Below are positions 10,392 through 21,948 of a stretch of 64,000 nucleotides of DNA, in pieces. The notes beneath the pieces are model-generated. The model was not told the DNA's origin. It saw only the letters and a list, made by a program, of their open reading frames with translations, and did not search any database. How positions within the stretch are numbered: position 1 is the stretch's first letter; every line of letters starts with the position of its first letter. This stretch comes from Monocercomonoides exilis (taxonomy: Eukaryota > Preaxostyla > Oxymonadida > Polymastigidae), in assembly GCA_001643675.2 (NCBI GenBank), contig LSRY02000010.1:948501-1012500 (forward strand), in the 5' to 3' direction. A program made the translations under genes and the position numbers.

Positions 10392-12319
10392 ATGTATGAA
10401 AGACCTTCGCAAACTCAAAAAAGGAAGCAAAGATTGCATTCGCAAAAGGTATGGCAATTAATTAGATTGTTGAAATTATATTTAAACTTTTGTGAATGAA
10501 TATTTGATGAAAAAGGGGTTTTGTTGGATTTTAACTTCGCTACCTACATCTGGTAAATTGTTTATTGTGCTTGGTATCATTCAGATGATTACTGTTCTTG
10601 TCTGTGCTGGATGTATGCTTTATTATGGATCAACTAAAAGCAACGGAGACAAAGATACTTGTGGTGGATTGCTTTTTATCATTCTATCATTGACACAGGA
10701 AATTTTTAATTTAATTGGGGTATTTAGTGGTTTGTGGGTTTTATTTTATTTTGATGTTACAAAAGTGTTATCAAATTCACAGAAAATGTGATGTGTATAA
10801 TTGCATATTTTTTGGGAAATGCTATTACACTAATTTTTGCAATAGTTCGTGCAGCTGAAAGTGGCGGTGTAATTCCTGGATGTGTGTTGTGAGACTTTTT
10901 TTTATTTTTTGGCTTTGAAAAATGAAAAATCAAAGATATTTTTGTTTTAATCGGAGTTACCGCATTGGAATTGTTATTATGCTTTATTTGTGGATTATTA
11001 TACATTAAACGTATTGGATGGAGAGCAACGGTTGAGGTTTGCATTTGTCTTTTGATTGACGCTTTTTTTAAAAAAAAATCATTAATATTGAAATTATTTC
11101 ACAAACAAAAAAGTCAAAAGGAAAATTTGGGAAATGTATGTTGCAAATTCTTTTTTGGTTGATATTTATTTAACAATTTTTGTATTGTTATGATGTCAAT
11201 GTTTTGAAATTCAATGACTTCAAAACAAATTATTCATCACTATTTTGAATGAATGTACCAAAGCACTTCACTACTTGAAGCAAACATTTTATGCGACTGT
11301 CTCGTATTTTCTTGTGCTGATAGTGATGTGGATCATTCTTCTGTGGTTTTTTTTGACGAACAGATCACCTGAATTTTGGATTATTTTGGTATATCGAAAA
11401 CTATCACAAATTTTTTTTTCAGAAAAAGGAAGAAAAGAAAAGAAAGAATCAATATTTTTTTTCTAATTTAAAGAAACGTTAAAATTTTTATGTTGAATAT
11501 TGATTTTATGAAATGTTTTGAATGGATCATTTGAAGAATTGATTTTTTAACATTTTTATTTTATTCTTCAATATTTATATTTTGAAACAGATATCATTTA
11601 TATGCTATTTAATTTGGGGGCCGTTGTCGTCATATTTTGTATGCTTTTTAGAAATTTATGTTTTTATATATTTAAATTCATTTTTTTATTATAATAATAA
11701 TACTTTTTCTTCTTGCTTTTTCTTCTTCGTTTTCAATTTTCTTTTTTCAATTCTTTATGGGAATTAATAATTTTATTTTCATTAACATGATTTATTAACT
11801 TTTCGTATTATTTGATGTAGTTTTTCCAAAGTCGGCATATTCTTCTTATGTTGATGGCATTATTTATAATTCCGCCTGTTTTCTACACAGTTTATTCCTC
11901 CATTGTGCTGCACACTTCAGTACCACCGAAATTTTCTGGGTTGCCTTTTGTCGAAGCTCATCTTATTCGTATGCTTGAGTGAAAGAAATTGGATAAGAGA
12001 GGAGTAATATTTTTGTTTGTATTTTATGTTGCATAATTATTCATTGTGAAAATGTATTTCATTTTTTATCTTTTATTGATTTATGTTCTTTTTTATTCTC
12101 TCCCTTTTATCTCTCTCTTTCTAACTCTCATAAAAATTTATATTATTTTGAATTTTTTATTATTTCATAGTTTCAATTCTTCTCGTCTATGAGTTTATTC
12201 TTGCGGTTGTGATGGTTATCGGATGTGTTGTGATTATAAAACAGAAGAAGGCTCCTGTGCAACCCACCGAAGCTTATACATCTACCCAAACTGGTAAATA
12301 TTACTCAACTGGAATCTGA
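10392..12319 (+). CDS. Probable seven-transmembrane protein, seven exons
   Basis: The model is 10392-10448, 10516-10729, 10783-about 10881, 10936-11036, 11281-11388, 11821-11968 and 12171-12319, about 291 residues. Hydrophobic helices start at GKLFIVLGIIQM, GLLFIILSL, VMCIIAYFLGN, IFVLIGVTALELL, YFLVLIVMWIILL, HILLMLMALFII and ILLVYEFILAVVMVI, seven in all. A basic N-terminal tail (SQTQKRKQRLHSQK) and a polar C-terminal tail follow a 7TM receptor-like layout. The end of exon 3 is ambiguous between donors at 10867 and 10882. I cannot assign it to a GPCR class; plant THH1/TOM1-like 7TM proteins are one alternative. Intron phases agree at every join, which supports the model. Confidence 0.65.
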
Positions 12320-13308
12320 ACATTTGGAGTAAAAGCCAAAAAAAAGAAAGAAATCGAGCAAACACGATATTTTTTGATTGAAAAATTGAAGAACTGCAGA
12401 GAAAGAACAGAAATCATAGCTTCGTTTGAAGATTTCCACAAGCCTTTGATGCTTGTTGTGGAGCGGGGCGAGTTCGATCCAATCGGAAATGCATATTTTA
12501 TGTACATAATATTTTAGTTGTTGATGTTGCTGAATTATCCATTTATTTTTGCTTTTTCTATTTGATTAAGATGAAACTTTGGTAATTCTTCTATGAATTG
12601 TTTTGTTGTGTTGTTGTTTTTTTGTTTTGTTTTTCAAAAAGTTTGTTATTGATTTTCAAATATGTACTCATCATAATGGAGATAATCGTTGAGTAATGTT
12701 TTGTTGTTATCTGTCTATGATTAATATTGTTTGAGTGTTTACATAACTGTTTTTTTGGAATGTCTTTTCGAAACTGCCAGTCCATTTGAACAAATTTTCT
12801 GCTATTCCATCGTGAGTGTAATTTTTTTTTCACTAAAATATTATGTTTTCTCTATTTTTCAATAATAATTTTTTATTTAAAAATTATTATTAAAAATTAA
12901 TTACAATAATGAATGTCATGCGCATATGAACACTTTGAAATTCGTTCACAGTAATTTTTATTCGAATAACGATTTTAATAAAGTAGTATTTAAGGATTAA
13001 TGGTTTTCAATGTATATTTGATGTGAGGGAACGAAAACATCTGAAGTTATTCGGATAGTCATTAAATATCGGTTTTCGTTAAATGATGAAAACTTAAAAG
13101 AGAAATTTCTATTTGTATTTAAAATGTTTTTTTTTTTGTTGTTGAAAAACTTTATTGTATTTTATCTTCATTGTCTTTATTATCAAAATGAAAAATATAT
13201 TTATAAAAAATAAGGTGAAATGAACAGAGAAGGGAAGGTGTTTAAAAAATAATATAAAGAGAATAAAATCTACACAAAAATAGTTTATAACTGAAGAATC
13301 AATCTTTT
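12320..13308. other. Intergenic between convergent genes
   Basis: About 990 bp of AT-rich DNA between two gene 3' ends. No gene or repeat is recognised. Confidence 0.6.
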
Positions 13309-15671
13309 TCAAGTTATGACTTTTTCATCTTCAATCATATCAGCGTTGTCAGTTATTCTTCTACCTGTGTTTATGTCGGAGTAATTTCTTGCTTTAAATT
13401 CAATTCCTTCACCTCTAATTTCATTTTCTTCCTCTATCACTTCTTCTTCCACAACAAGGACATCCTCTTCTTTTCGGAAAACTTCATTAACGTAAAAACT
13501 TAACTGCCCTCTGAAAATTGGTATGAATCCGTTTTTCATCATCCGTTCTGGTTTTATTCGCACAGCAAGTTGCTCTTCGACAAGAAGAGGCAATTCATCA
13601 ATAATTGTCCTATCCGGCTCGTAAAGAACTTCTCCAATGCATGTTTCAGGAGTAAGAGCTGAGCTGCGATAGAGCAAGAGTCCATTAAAGCCTGAAATAT
13701 TCATATACAAAAAATATTCAAATTAAAAATTTTCGATTTCTAAGCGAACACACATCTCTTTCTTTTTGACTCCATATTAGTGACTTGTTCATATAATTCA
13801 CTCAGTGTTGGCGCGGGCAAAGGCGAAGCAATAGAAGATGACAATGAAGATGGAGTTGTATTCTGTGCAGGAAAAGATTGAGCAGAAACTGTACTATTTC
13901 GTCTTGAATGACTTGTGCTTTGCTTTCTGATTAAAGGATAAATAGATATATTCATAAATTGTTTAAAAGATAAGCAATATAAAACATCGTTTAGCTGAGT
14001 TTCACAAATTTATAAAAGTACACTCTCAAACAAATTTGCCATTGATAAAAAAATGCAAAAACAATGTAAAAATTGTTTCTTTATGGCAAGCGTATTTCTC
14101 TTTGCAAATTTTAACACGTATCCTCATTCATTCAATCCAAAAATAACTTTATAAGAGTTGAACATTTCATACTGTGGTAAAGACGGCTGCTTTAAACTTC
14201 TTTGATGCGTATTTGTGTTTGATAAATGTGAGGAATAAGGAATAGAAGATGAAATGGATGATGATTGGCCCGATGCAGAATTAACGCCATTTGAAATTGA
14301 CGAGCCTGATACTGATCCACTTCCATATCCATCTCTTCCAATCTTCTTTTTCTCTTTTATGTCACCGCGCCATTCTTTCTCTTTCTCTTTCTCTGCTTTT
14401 AATTGGCATACGCCTTCATGCTTCTCGATACGATCAGGGAAAAATGAGCGTCCACAGAATTTGCATTGAACAAGTTGCGGAGTTTGCTTAAAGCGAGATG
14501 CTAAAATAAAATGAGAGAGAGAAAATAAACCAAAAGAAATGAAAAGAAATGATCCATTTGTTAAAGATCATAACGCTCACAGTTAAAAATAATTTGTGTC
14601 AGCTCGAAATAAAAATTACGAAATTAATTCTAACAAATTCCCTTTCTCACAAATACAAACCGACATTCGTTGGACTTTTCAGCGTATTTGAGGAGCGAGA
14701 AGAAAGTGCTCCGGATTGGTTGTGTTGAGCATGGGTTGGAGATAAAATAGTTGAAGAGAGATTTGTTGAAGTGAGATTTCCTAATGCAGAAAGTCTTGTT
14801 GTTTGACTAACATTAGAAAATTCGCTAACGTCTTCATCTTCAATTTCAGTTGATTTTATTGCAAATCCTTCTCGACTTTCAATTTCTTGACGTGTTCTCC
14901 TTTGTGGTTTGTAATCATTCTCGGAATTATCTGGTAAATCACTTACAGTAAACGGACTTGCATATTCAATTTCCTGATCCGCATAATTATGTTGTATGGG
15001 CAAGTCCTCTTCATTTTGGCTTATATTTCGTTTTGCAGAAGAAGAATAAAAAAGTGGTGTTCCTCCTGATTGAATTTTTGTGTATAGTTTCTTTTAACAA
15101 ATCAAAAAAATAACCAGAAAAAATGTAAAAGGCGTTCATGAAATAGAAAAAAGCCGTGCAAACAGGTTGAGAATTATTTTGAGTTTGCGATATGCTTTGA
15201 AAGTTATCTGATCCAAAACTATCATTTTGTTGCATCTCTTTAGTAGTTTGCTCTGTTTGAATGTTATGTTTCTGCATAAAATGGAAAAAAATTCAAATTC
15301 ACAATATGCTTTTTTAATAAATAGTTCAAAAATAAATTATCATGCTTGTTCGATAACTGCATTCTGATTTGATGGCGCAATTTGTTTTAAATGTTCCAAT
15401 TTTTCTCGTTCTTTCAATGCTCTTTTCAAGCAGACCTTTCACAAAAAAAATTAAATATAAACAAAAATAAAAATAAAAAAGTTTTCTTAAAGAATGAATT
15501 TTCAAAATGTAAAACCCTTTGATGAACTTCAAAACGATCAGATGCAATGCTTTTTTGGCACGAAGGGCAAACTGTCGTTTCAATAAGCGTTGGAGCAAGG
15601 CCCACTTCGTCATAATTAACTCCTAATGATCGAACAGGTTCGTCATCCCTTCTAAGGGTTGTTCTTATCAT
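13309..15671 (-). CDS. Protein with two C2HC zinc fingers, seven exons
   Basis: Exons 15671-15516, 15435-15358, 15271-15164, 15090-14661, 14500-14173, 13926-13754 and 13691-13309 join in frame to about 551 residues. The first finger, CPSCQKSIASDRFEVHQRVC, is completed across the first splice. The second is CKFCGRSFFPDRIEKHEGVC. Both read C-x2-C-x11-H-x3-C, the C2HC type seen in the ZC2HC1/FAM164 family. A Lys/Glu-rich helix follows each finger. The linkers are Ser/Thr/Asn-rich and disordered in appearance. The C-terminal 128 residues are acidic (a VVEEEVIEEENE stretch) and not recognised. ZC2HC1 proteins are poorly understood, some being linked to cilia or cytoskeleton, so I infer no specific role. 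Confidence 0.78.
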
Positions 15672-16141
15672 GTTTAATTTTGAATAAGAATATTATTCAA
15701 AAATTATTATCCGAATTTTGATCCGAAAACATATGGAGCGAAAACAAAAAAATTTTAATATTATACATTGAAATAACAATTATTTTGATATGTTCATTTG
15801 AAAAAATCATAAATTGTTTTTCTTATGACAGGAAAAAAATTTTTTCTTTTTTTAAATAAAGAATTATTATCTAATAGCATTTCATGAGAATAGATTTGTT
15901 TTTGAATTAAAATAATAATTTTCTTTGTTTTTTCTTTGGAAAAAATAATAAAAAGAAAAAAGTGGTGAATTGAAAGGAAAAATGTGATACGATTTGTGTT
16001 CAATAAGCTTTTCCTTGAAAGAAGAAAAAAAAAAATACTCCCATTATTTTAATATTAAACAATTCTGCAATTTCAAGCTAAAAATAAGGCAGGAAATTTT
16101 TGGAAAACAAATTGTTCATATGTCAAAATTTTTTGAAAACA

Positions 16142-16402
16142 TATGGGTGATTATTTTTGAAATCATAAATTTTTTCGGGGAGCTTATTTTTCAAATTATG
16201 TTTGTATTTGGTAAAAGATTTTGTATTTGAATGCTGAATTAATCACAAATGTGTAATAGACAAATGTTTTTGCTCAAATAAAGATAATGATGTCATTTGT
16301 TTGTGTTTTCATTTTTCAGTATTTTTCTTTTTATGTTCAAGTTAAATTTTTGAACCGAAAATTTTGAAAGAAAAAATATGCTTTCAAAAATAATAACCCA
16401 TA
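16142..16402. mobile_element. MITE-like element, family A, copy 1
   Basis: It begins TATGGGTGATTATTTTTGAA and ends with the near-complement TTCAAAAATAATAACCCATA, so it is a 261-bp unit with terminal inverted repeats and TA at both ends. The interior matches copy 2 over most of its length (for example TGAAATCATAA, then TTTTTTCGGG, near the left end). No coding capacity. Confidence 0.6.
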
Positions 16403-16675
16403 TGGGACAAAATATTTGACTTCAGGCATTATCATTGAAAAATGATGCTCTATTGTTTAACTTTTTGTGATTAAAAAAATATGAAAAAAATTGTTTCATT
16501 ATTTTTAGACAAGTGAGATCAAAAAAACATAATGATATAATATCTATGATACTTGTTCACTTATTTGAAAATCTAATTTATTTTGCAATCTGGCTATGTT
16601 CAAAAATGTTGAAAGTGAGACATTTTTTTCATGCTTTGTGCATTAAAAGCTTGAAAGTCCGTATTTTTCCCCATA
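16401..16675. mobile_element. MITE-like element, family B, copy 1
   Basis: A 275-bp unit starting TATGGGACAAAATATTTGAC and ending with the approximate complement (GCTTGAAAGTCCGTATTTTT, then CCCCATA). It shares its left TA with the family A copy, so the two elements abut. Two further copies are in the window. Confidence 0.6.
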
Positions 16676-17784
16676 TGTTTGTTGAATTTTCAAATGGAAT
16701 AAAAATTTCAATTATTTTTTCTAATATCTGTTTCCATTCACTAAATTTTTTTTGCAATTAAAACAAAATCTTGATAATGAGACTATTTCCGTTTAAGCGA
16801 AGTTTTTTGAGTGGATCAGAAATTTGGAAAAAAAATGAAATATTTATTCTATTTGAATATTCATCAAACTGAACTTTTCAAGAAGCTTTAGACATATGTC
16901 TAAATTTTTTTGAATAGTTCCTTTTGTTTAATTTTCAAATAAAATAAAAATTACATAAGTCAATCAAATTTTTGTATCCACAAACGATAATTTCACAAAA
17001 AATGAAATAATAACATTGTCAAGATTTTGTTTTCAAAATAGCAAAATTTTGTGAGTGGAAATAGAAATTTGATCGAAACAGGAAATTTTTGTAATATTTG
17101 AAAATAAAACAAATGGAACTTTTCATAAAAATTAAGACAAATGTGAAACTGCTTGAGTTTATAATTGTTTCTTCACACAACCTGTGGTTTGTTATTATCT
17201 TTTTTTTCTTTTTCCTTTTCTTTTTTTTTTTGTACACAAAAATTTGATTAATCTGAACCGAATTCAATTTGCAACTTTCATCACAATCATGAAGGTTTTT
17301 TCAGTTTGATTCTCGCTTCAACGATATTTTTCAAACACTCTGGAGATATCAAATTCTGATTTCATATCAATTTTTTAATTTTTTTTTTTTGATAATGTTT
17401 TTGTTGTTGAAAATTTTATTCTGGGAATATTTTCTTCTGATGGAAAAACACTTATCTGACTGCAAACCAAAAATGTTCGATCGTTCAAAACTAGAAAATA
17501 ACACTGGTTCAGAATAAATAGAGATAAATATTTAAAATCATATCATAAACAACATTAAATAGTTTGAAGGAATTTTGATTATTGAAAATGTGATCAATTC
17601 AGATTTGAATTAAAATTCTATATTTATAAGAACTGCTTGTCTGAATGATATTTTAAACTTGAAACACAATCACAATTATTTGTTTTGTGTGTTCAAAAAA
17701 ATTGAGTTCAATAAAAAACAAAGATTCAATAATTTATAATCTTTTCGGAAAAAGAAATTTCTTTCAAAAAGATTTGTGAAAACA

Positions 17785-18043
17785 TATGTGATTTTTTTTG
17801 AAATCATAACTTTTTTCGGGATGAGGATTTTTCAAAGATTGTTTTCATTTGGGAAGAAATTTTCCATCCAAGTGCTCAAAAAGTCACAACTGTTTCAAAA
17901 ACAAATGCATGATCTGAAATATAAATAAAGAGGTCTTGAATATGCCTGTTCACTTTTCGGTGTTCAATTGTGAACATTTAAAAGAAATTTTCGAACCGAA
18001 ATTTTTGAAAGGAAAAATATGAGTTCAAAAATAATCACCCACA
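17785..18043. mobile_element. MITE-like element, family A, copy 2
   Basis: About 259 bp similar along its length to 16142-16402. It includes the TGAAATCATAACTTTTTTCG block near the left end and the AACCGAAATTTTTGAAAG block near the right end. Termini are more diverged than in copy 1. Confidence 0.55.
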
Positions 18044-18207
18044 TTTATGATTTCTTGAGGGAAAGTGTTTATTTTATTGAAAAATGAAAATTTGAGAAAG
18101 TTAACTTAGAAAATAAATATGGCTATCTAATTATTTGGGACAAAATATTTCACTTTAAACATTTTCATTGAAAAATTATGTTCCTTTGATGAACTTTTTG
18201 TGATCAA

Positions 18208-18375
18208 TATGGGTAATTCTTTTTGAAAAGTCACAAGTGTTTAATTATCATATAATGCAAATATTTCATATTTTGCTCAAATTACTGTTTCCACTCACGA
18301 ATCTTCTTAAGAATGAGTGAAATAACATTATCCAGAAATAGATTCCATATTAGTAAAGTTTTGTATTCTCAGACA
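18208..18375. mobile_element. Truncated MITE-like element, family C
   Basis: Starts TATGGGTAATTCTTTTTGAA and matches the left part of the complete element at 57511-57758, including the block TTCATATTTTGCTCAAAT. No matching right end is seen; the right limit is approximate. Confidence 0.45.
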
Positions 18376-18406
18376 TAAATTTCATTAAAAAATTAATTTT
18401 TTGACA

Positions 18407-19058
18407 TATGGGGTTAAATATATCACTTCAAGCTTTTTCATTGATAAATTATGCACTTTTCATTGACTATTTCATATCAACAAACACTATAAAAATGTCA
18501 TAAATTTGTCATTCGTGTTATATTGGAAAACTTAATGTTTTTATTTCAACGATGCCTGTTGAAGGAAATGAAAATCAAATTTACAGTTTGTGCATAAAAT
18601 ACCAGACGTCGCAAAAAATACCGGACAAGATCGATTTCACAATAATTGCAAGAGGAATAATTCTGATATTTTTCCTCAAATTATATCTCATAAATACAAA
18701 TTCATTTGATATTCAAATCTTTCAAAATAGCTTCATTTGTGCTCAGAGAAAATTATTTTTTAAAATCCAAGAGAAATAGGATTTTGAGTTTCTCCGAGGT
18801 TTTTACAGTTCTTTTTTCTGAGCACAAATGAAGCTATTTTGAAAGATTTGAATATCAAATGAATTTGTATTTATGAGATATAATTTGAGGAAAATCATCA
18901 GAATCATTCCTCTTGCGGTTATTGTGAAATCGATCTTTTCCGGTATTTTATGCACAAACTGTATTTTGAAATCTGATAAAGTTTAAAAATGTTATTAGAA
19001 AAACAACTTTATCATGCTTTGTGCATAAAAAGCTTGAAAGTCCATATTTTACCCCATA
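18407..19058. mobile_element. MITE-like element, family B, copy 2, with internal foldback
   Basis: Ends match family B (TATGGGGTTAAATATATCAC on the left; GCTTGAAAGTCCATATTTTA, then CCCCATA, on the right), but the unit is about 650 bp because it carries a large internal inverted repeat (18571-18970). It reads as a palindromic relative of the 275-bp copies. Confidence 0.55.
18571..18970. repeat. Long inverted repeat inside family B copy 2
   Basis: Left arm about 18571-18755 and right arm about 18814-18970 are reverse complements; for example CAGTTTGTGCATAAAAT is answered by ATTTTATGCACAAACTG. The left arm has an extra segment with a duplicated ATACC(A/G)GAC unit. The spacer is about 60 bp. Confidence 0.7.
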
Positions 19059-19232
19059 TATGAAAATAAAACTTTAGCTTCTTTTTTAAAAAAAAAACCC
19101 ATAAATTTATGATATCTTGAAATATAAGAAATTAAACAGAGAGAAATAAAACTTTTTTTATCTTTTCGATGTTTTGTGTTTTTTAATTTAATTAATTATA
19201 AATTAATAAAGTTTTTCCTTTTCAAACAAGAA

Positions 19233-19306
19233 GTCGCGATGGTGTAGTTGGTTATCACAATTGCCTAACACGCAATAGGTCTCCGGTTCAATCCCGGATC
19301 GCGACA
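19233..19306 (+). tRNA. tRNA-Val (anticodon AAC)
   Basis: A full cloverleaf can be drawn. Acceptor GTCGCGA (19233-19239) pairs with TCGCGAC (19299-19305) and the discriminator is A. The D arm contains AGTTGG, the anticodon arm is ATTGC-CTAACAC-GCAAT with anticodon AAC, and the T arm is TCCGG-TTCAATC-CCGGA. No intron is seen. The body resembles eukaryotic tRNA-Val(AAC). CCA is not encoded. Confidence 0.93.
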
Positions 19307-19489
19307 TTCTTTTATGTAAACATTTCTTTTTATAACTATCTAATCTAGGTTTGATCAGTTTGTTTATTTTTTTCACAAAATATTCATTTTTTTTATAATA
19401 GAAATAACCACAACAATTTGCTGGGTTTATCAAATTCGAATAGAAAAAAATTTTTTGCCATTTTATCTTGAATCCATTATTAATGTTCA

Positions 19490-20031
19490 ATGAATAGGTT
19501 TTTGAAGCAACCACAAGAATTTTCCGAATCGAAGGAAATGAAATTGTTAAGTTCCATTCGATTGTTCATAGATATAAAATGCATACAAGAAATAATACAG
19601 ATAATTGTACCTTCAGATTCGACAGTTATCGATATGATAAGTATTTTTTCTGAAACTTTTAAAGAAGAGCCAGGTATTCATAATATTTAAACAATTATGA
19701 TTATTTTTTTATAGAATGATTTATTTTCACAGCTTTATCCATGTACATATTACCAAAGTCAGAGTCGCTTTTGTTTTCTTTTAGGAATAAATCACTCCCA
19801 AAAGATGAAAGTAAACTTCAAGAACTCGGAATACAAAATCAGGGATCTGTTATAACCCTTCATACCCCTCTTTGTCTAAAAAGCGATGAGAATTTTCATA
19901 TTTCGGAACAAAATCAAACTTGCTGCTCTTTGTTGTCGAAGCTGTTTTGCTTCTGCCATCATCACTCAAACAGCAAAGAGAGAGGACGAAATGATTATAT
20001 GATACTACAAAATGTTGATGATAATCATTGA
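19490..20031 (+). CDS. Ubiquitin-fold protein with Cys-rich tail, two exons
   Basis: Exons 19490-19673 and 19733-20031 join in phase 1 to give 160 residues. Residues about 18-110 follow the ubiquitin-like fold: an IRLFIDIK first strand, a helix around STVIDMISIFSETF, the LLFSFRNKSLPKDESKLQEL turn and the GSVITLHTPL final strand. There is no Gly-Gly terminus, so it is not a conjugated modifier. Instead a polar tail contains CCSLLSKLFCFCHHH, a cluster of Cys near hydrophobics. This could be S-acylated for membrane attachment, as in membrane-anchored ubiquitin-fold proteins, but no CaaX box is present. The membrane role is inference. Confidence 0.72.
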
Positions 20032-20403
20032 AATATTAAGGATGTTACTAACCATTTGATTGAAATTAGAATGTTTTCATTCTTTATTTAGAAAATTTAG
20101 ATTTAGGAAATAATAACTTTTTATCAATTATTTCTACAACAGTTTTTATTGTGCTTGATGACTATGTAATTTAATAAATTTCTTTTAGTAATTTTAGTTA
20201 GTCTTTTTATTTTTAATTTATTTTAATTTTATTTTTGGTTTAGTTATTCTTTCGGAGAGTTATTTGAATGCTTAAAAAATACTTTGTTTTATTAAAGTTT
20301 GGGGGAAATTTTTTGACTTAAAAATTTCAAACAAATTAAATAAAACAAAATGAAGATATTAATAATATAATGGGCCAATTGGGATAATTTTTTAACTATT
20401 TTG
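20032..20403. other. Intergenic
   Basis: About 370 bp of AT-rich spacer upstream of the nucleoporin gene. Nothing recognised. Confidence 0.6.
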
Positions 20404-21497
20404 ATGTTTGGAGCTACGAATCCTTTCGCATCACCATCTACAACCACAAATCCTTTTGCTACAACAAACACTTCCACTAATCCATTTGCTACGGCTGCTT
20501 CCACAAATCCATTTGCAACGCCATCAACATCAACTAATCCTTTTCTTTCCACTACAACAAATCCTTTTGCATCAAACTCTACTACAAATCCATTTGCACC
20601 TCAAAAAAGTCAGACTCAACTTCCATCAATTCCACTTGGAATGTTTAAAGTCCAAGATCTTCAAGATAAAAAATTAATTCTTGATACTCATGCGAAACTT
20701 AAGCAACAGCTTCAACTTTCTATTGAAATTGATGAAATGCTGCGACAAGAGAGAAAGATAGCTGATGAAGTGGATGAGCTAATGGGGCCGATTGCAACAG
20801 TTTTGTCATTTATTGAATTATTTTTGTTCAAGTAATTTTTGAATATTCTAGAAAAGTGCCACAATGAAAACAGACGCCAAAGGAGAAAAACAGAAAATAC
20901 GGCAACTGGAGAGATTAATCCATGTTGAAAATAAAAATGTCGATGGTATTTTGAGAATTCTTGAAAGAATGAAACAACCAAACTTTCACGACGAAATTGT
21001 GCGGAATGGTACAAGCCAAGCAGTTCAGTATGAATTTTTATTATTGTCTTTTGCTTTTTTGCGGAATAAGCGTTTTTTATTTTACCATTCTACTTCACAG
21101 ATTTTTTGTTGAACTTACAAAAATATTTGAAAAAAAGATGAAAACTTTTCAATCTGATTTGCAGGGTCTTGAACAACAAATTACCGATGCGGAAGACGGA
21201 GATTTTCAACACAGCGGAGATGGTATGGAGCGATTATTTTTTCTGTTTATAATTTTTTGAACACTATTTTCTGCTCATTTTAATACATAATATTTCTATT
21301 TTTCCTAAGATTTATCACATCTGGTTGAAAAAACAACAATGAAACTTGTTAATGTAGCATCATCAGTTGCAACACTTCACGAATCCGTCTCTGTCGAGAA
21401 AGAAAGACTTATCGTGATGCTGAGGAAACATTGGAAAGGAACAAGCGTTCAACTTGTGAAAATGCTGGAGGAACTTACAGACGACGATAGCATTTAA
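20404..21497 (+). CDS. NUP58: Nucleoporin p58/p45 homologue with NPF repeats, four exons
   Basis: Exons 20404-20799, 20852-21027, 21101-21222 and 21310-21497 join to 293 residues. The N-terminal 70 residues hold seven TNPF motifs spaced by Ser/Thr/Ala, with only one FG (MMFGA). The rest is coiled coil: FFVELTKIFEKKMKTFQSDL then GLEQQI matches the vertebrate NUP58 YFRxLVxxFExxLxxYRxQI segment, and DLSHLVEKTTMKLVNVASSV followed by ATLHESVSVEKE matches its last coiled coil. NUP58 works in the central NUP62-NUP58-NUP54 channel complex of the nuclear pore. The protein is much shorter than the human one (about 600 residues), mostly by lack of FG regions. The coiled-coil match decides the family; NUP54 and NUP62 fit less well. 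Confidence 0.75.
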
Positions 21498-21948
21498 GCA
21501 CAGAAACAAAGAACTCACAGCAACGAAAAGCCGTTTTTTCTGAATATACACACCCAATTTACTTCACTTCACGTCATTTCACTTTGCTTATTTATCTCTT
21601 AATGGCTAAAAGATAATTTCATTTCATTTCATAAATATTCATTTCAATTTTGCACTGATTTTTTCTTTTGTTAAGCATTTTTATTTGGAAACAAAAAGAA
21701 AAAAAAAATCGATGCAAACAAAACAGTTCACAAAATAATATCATTTTTTCTATTTTTCAAATAAACTTATTTCACACTGAAAGCAAACTGAATGACATTT
21801 CCCATCAATTCAAGAAAACGGAAAAGGCAATCACATTTTGTTGAAAAAAACAAAATATAAAACAATCAAAAAACTTACAATTCATTTCAGTAAGAATAAC
21901 AATCATTTTAATTTATCAACATAAAACGACAACGTCCCCTTTAACAAT
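21498..21948. other. Intergenic between convergent genes
   Basis: About 450 bp of AT-rich DNA. Nothing recognised beyond likely 3' untranslated sequence. Confidence 0.6.

Larger units (their letters stand above)
15672..19232. other. Gene-free AT-rich block rich in MITE-like elements
   Basis: About 3.6 kb with no convincing gene. It holds several TA-flanked inverted-repeat elements, listed separately, and AT-rich filler. Open frames here are short, Lys/Asn/Phe-rich and change phase within repeats. Confidence 0.7.

Noticed and set aside
16141-19058. Possible CRISPR array from recurring short motifs
   Set aside because: The motifs are paired inverted ends of 250-650-bp elements, not evenly spaced direct repeats, and the host is eukaryotic.
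19203-19514. Minus-strand frame containing RSGIEPETYCV
   Set aside because: It is the reverse reading of the tRNA-Val gene, a well-known false protein.
20292-20552. Minus-strand frame of GFV and NGLVE repeats
   Set aside because: Reverse reading of the TNPF repeats in the nucleoporin gene.
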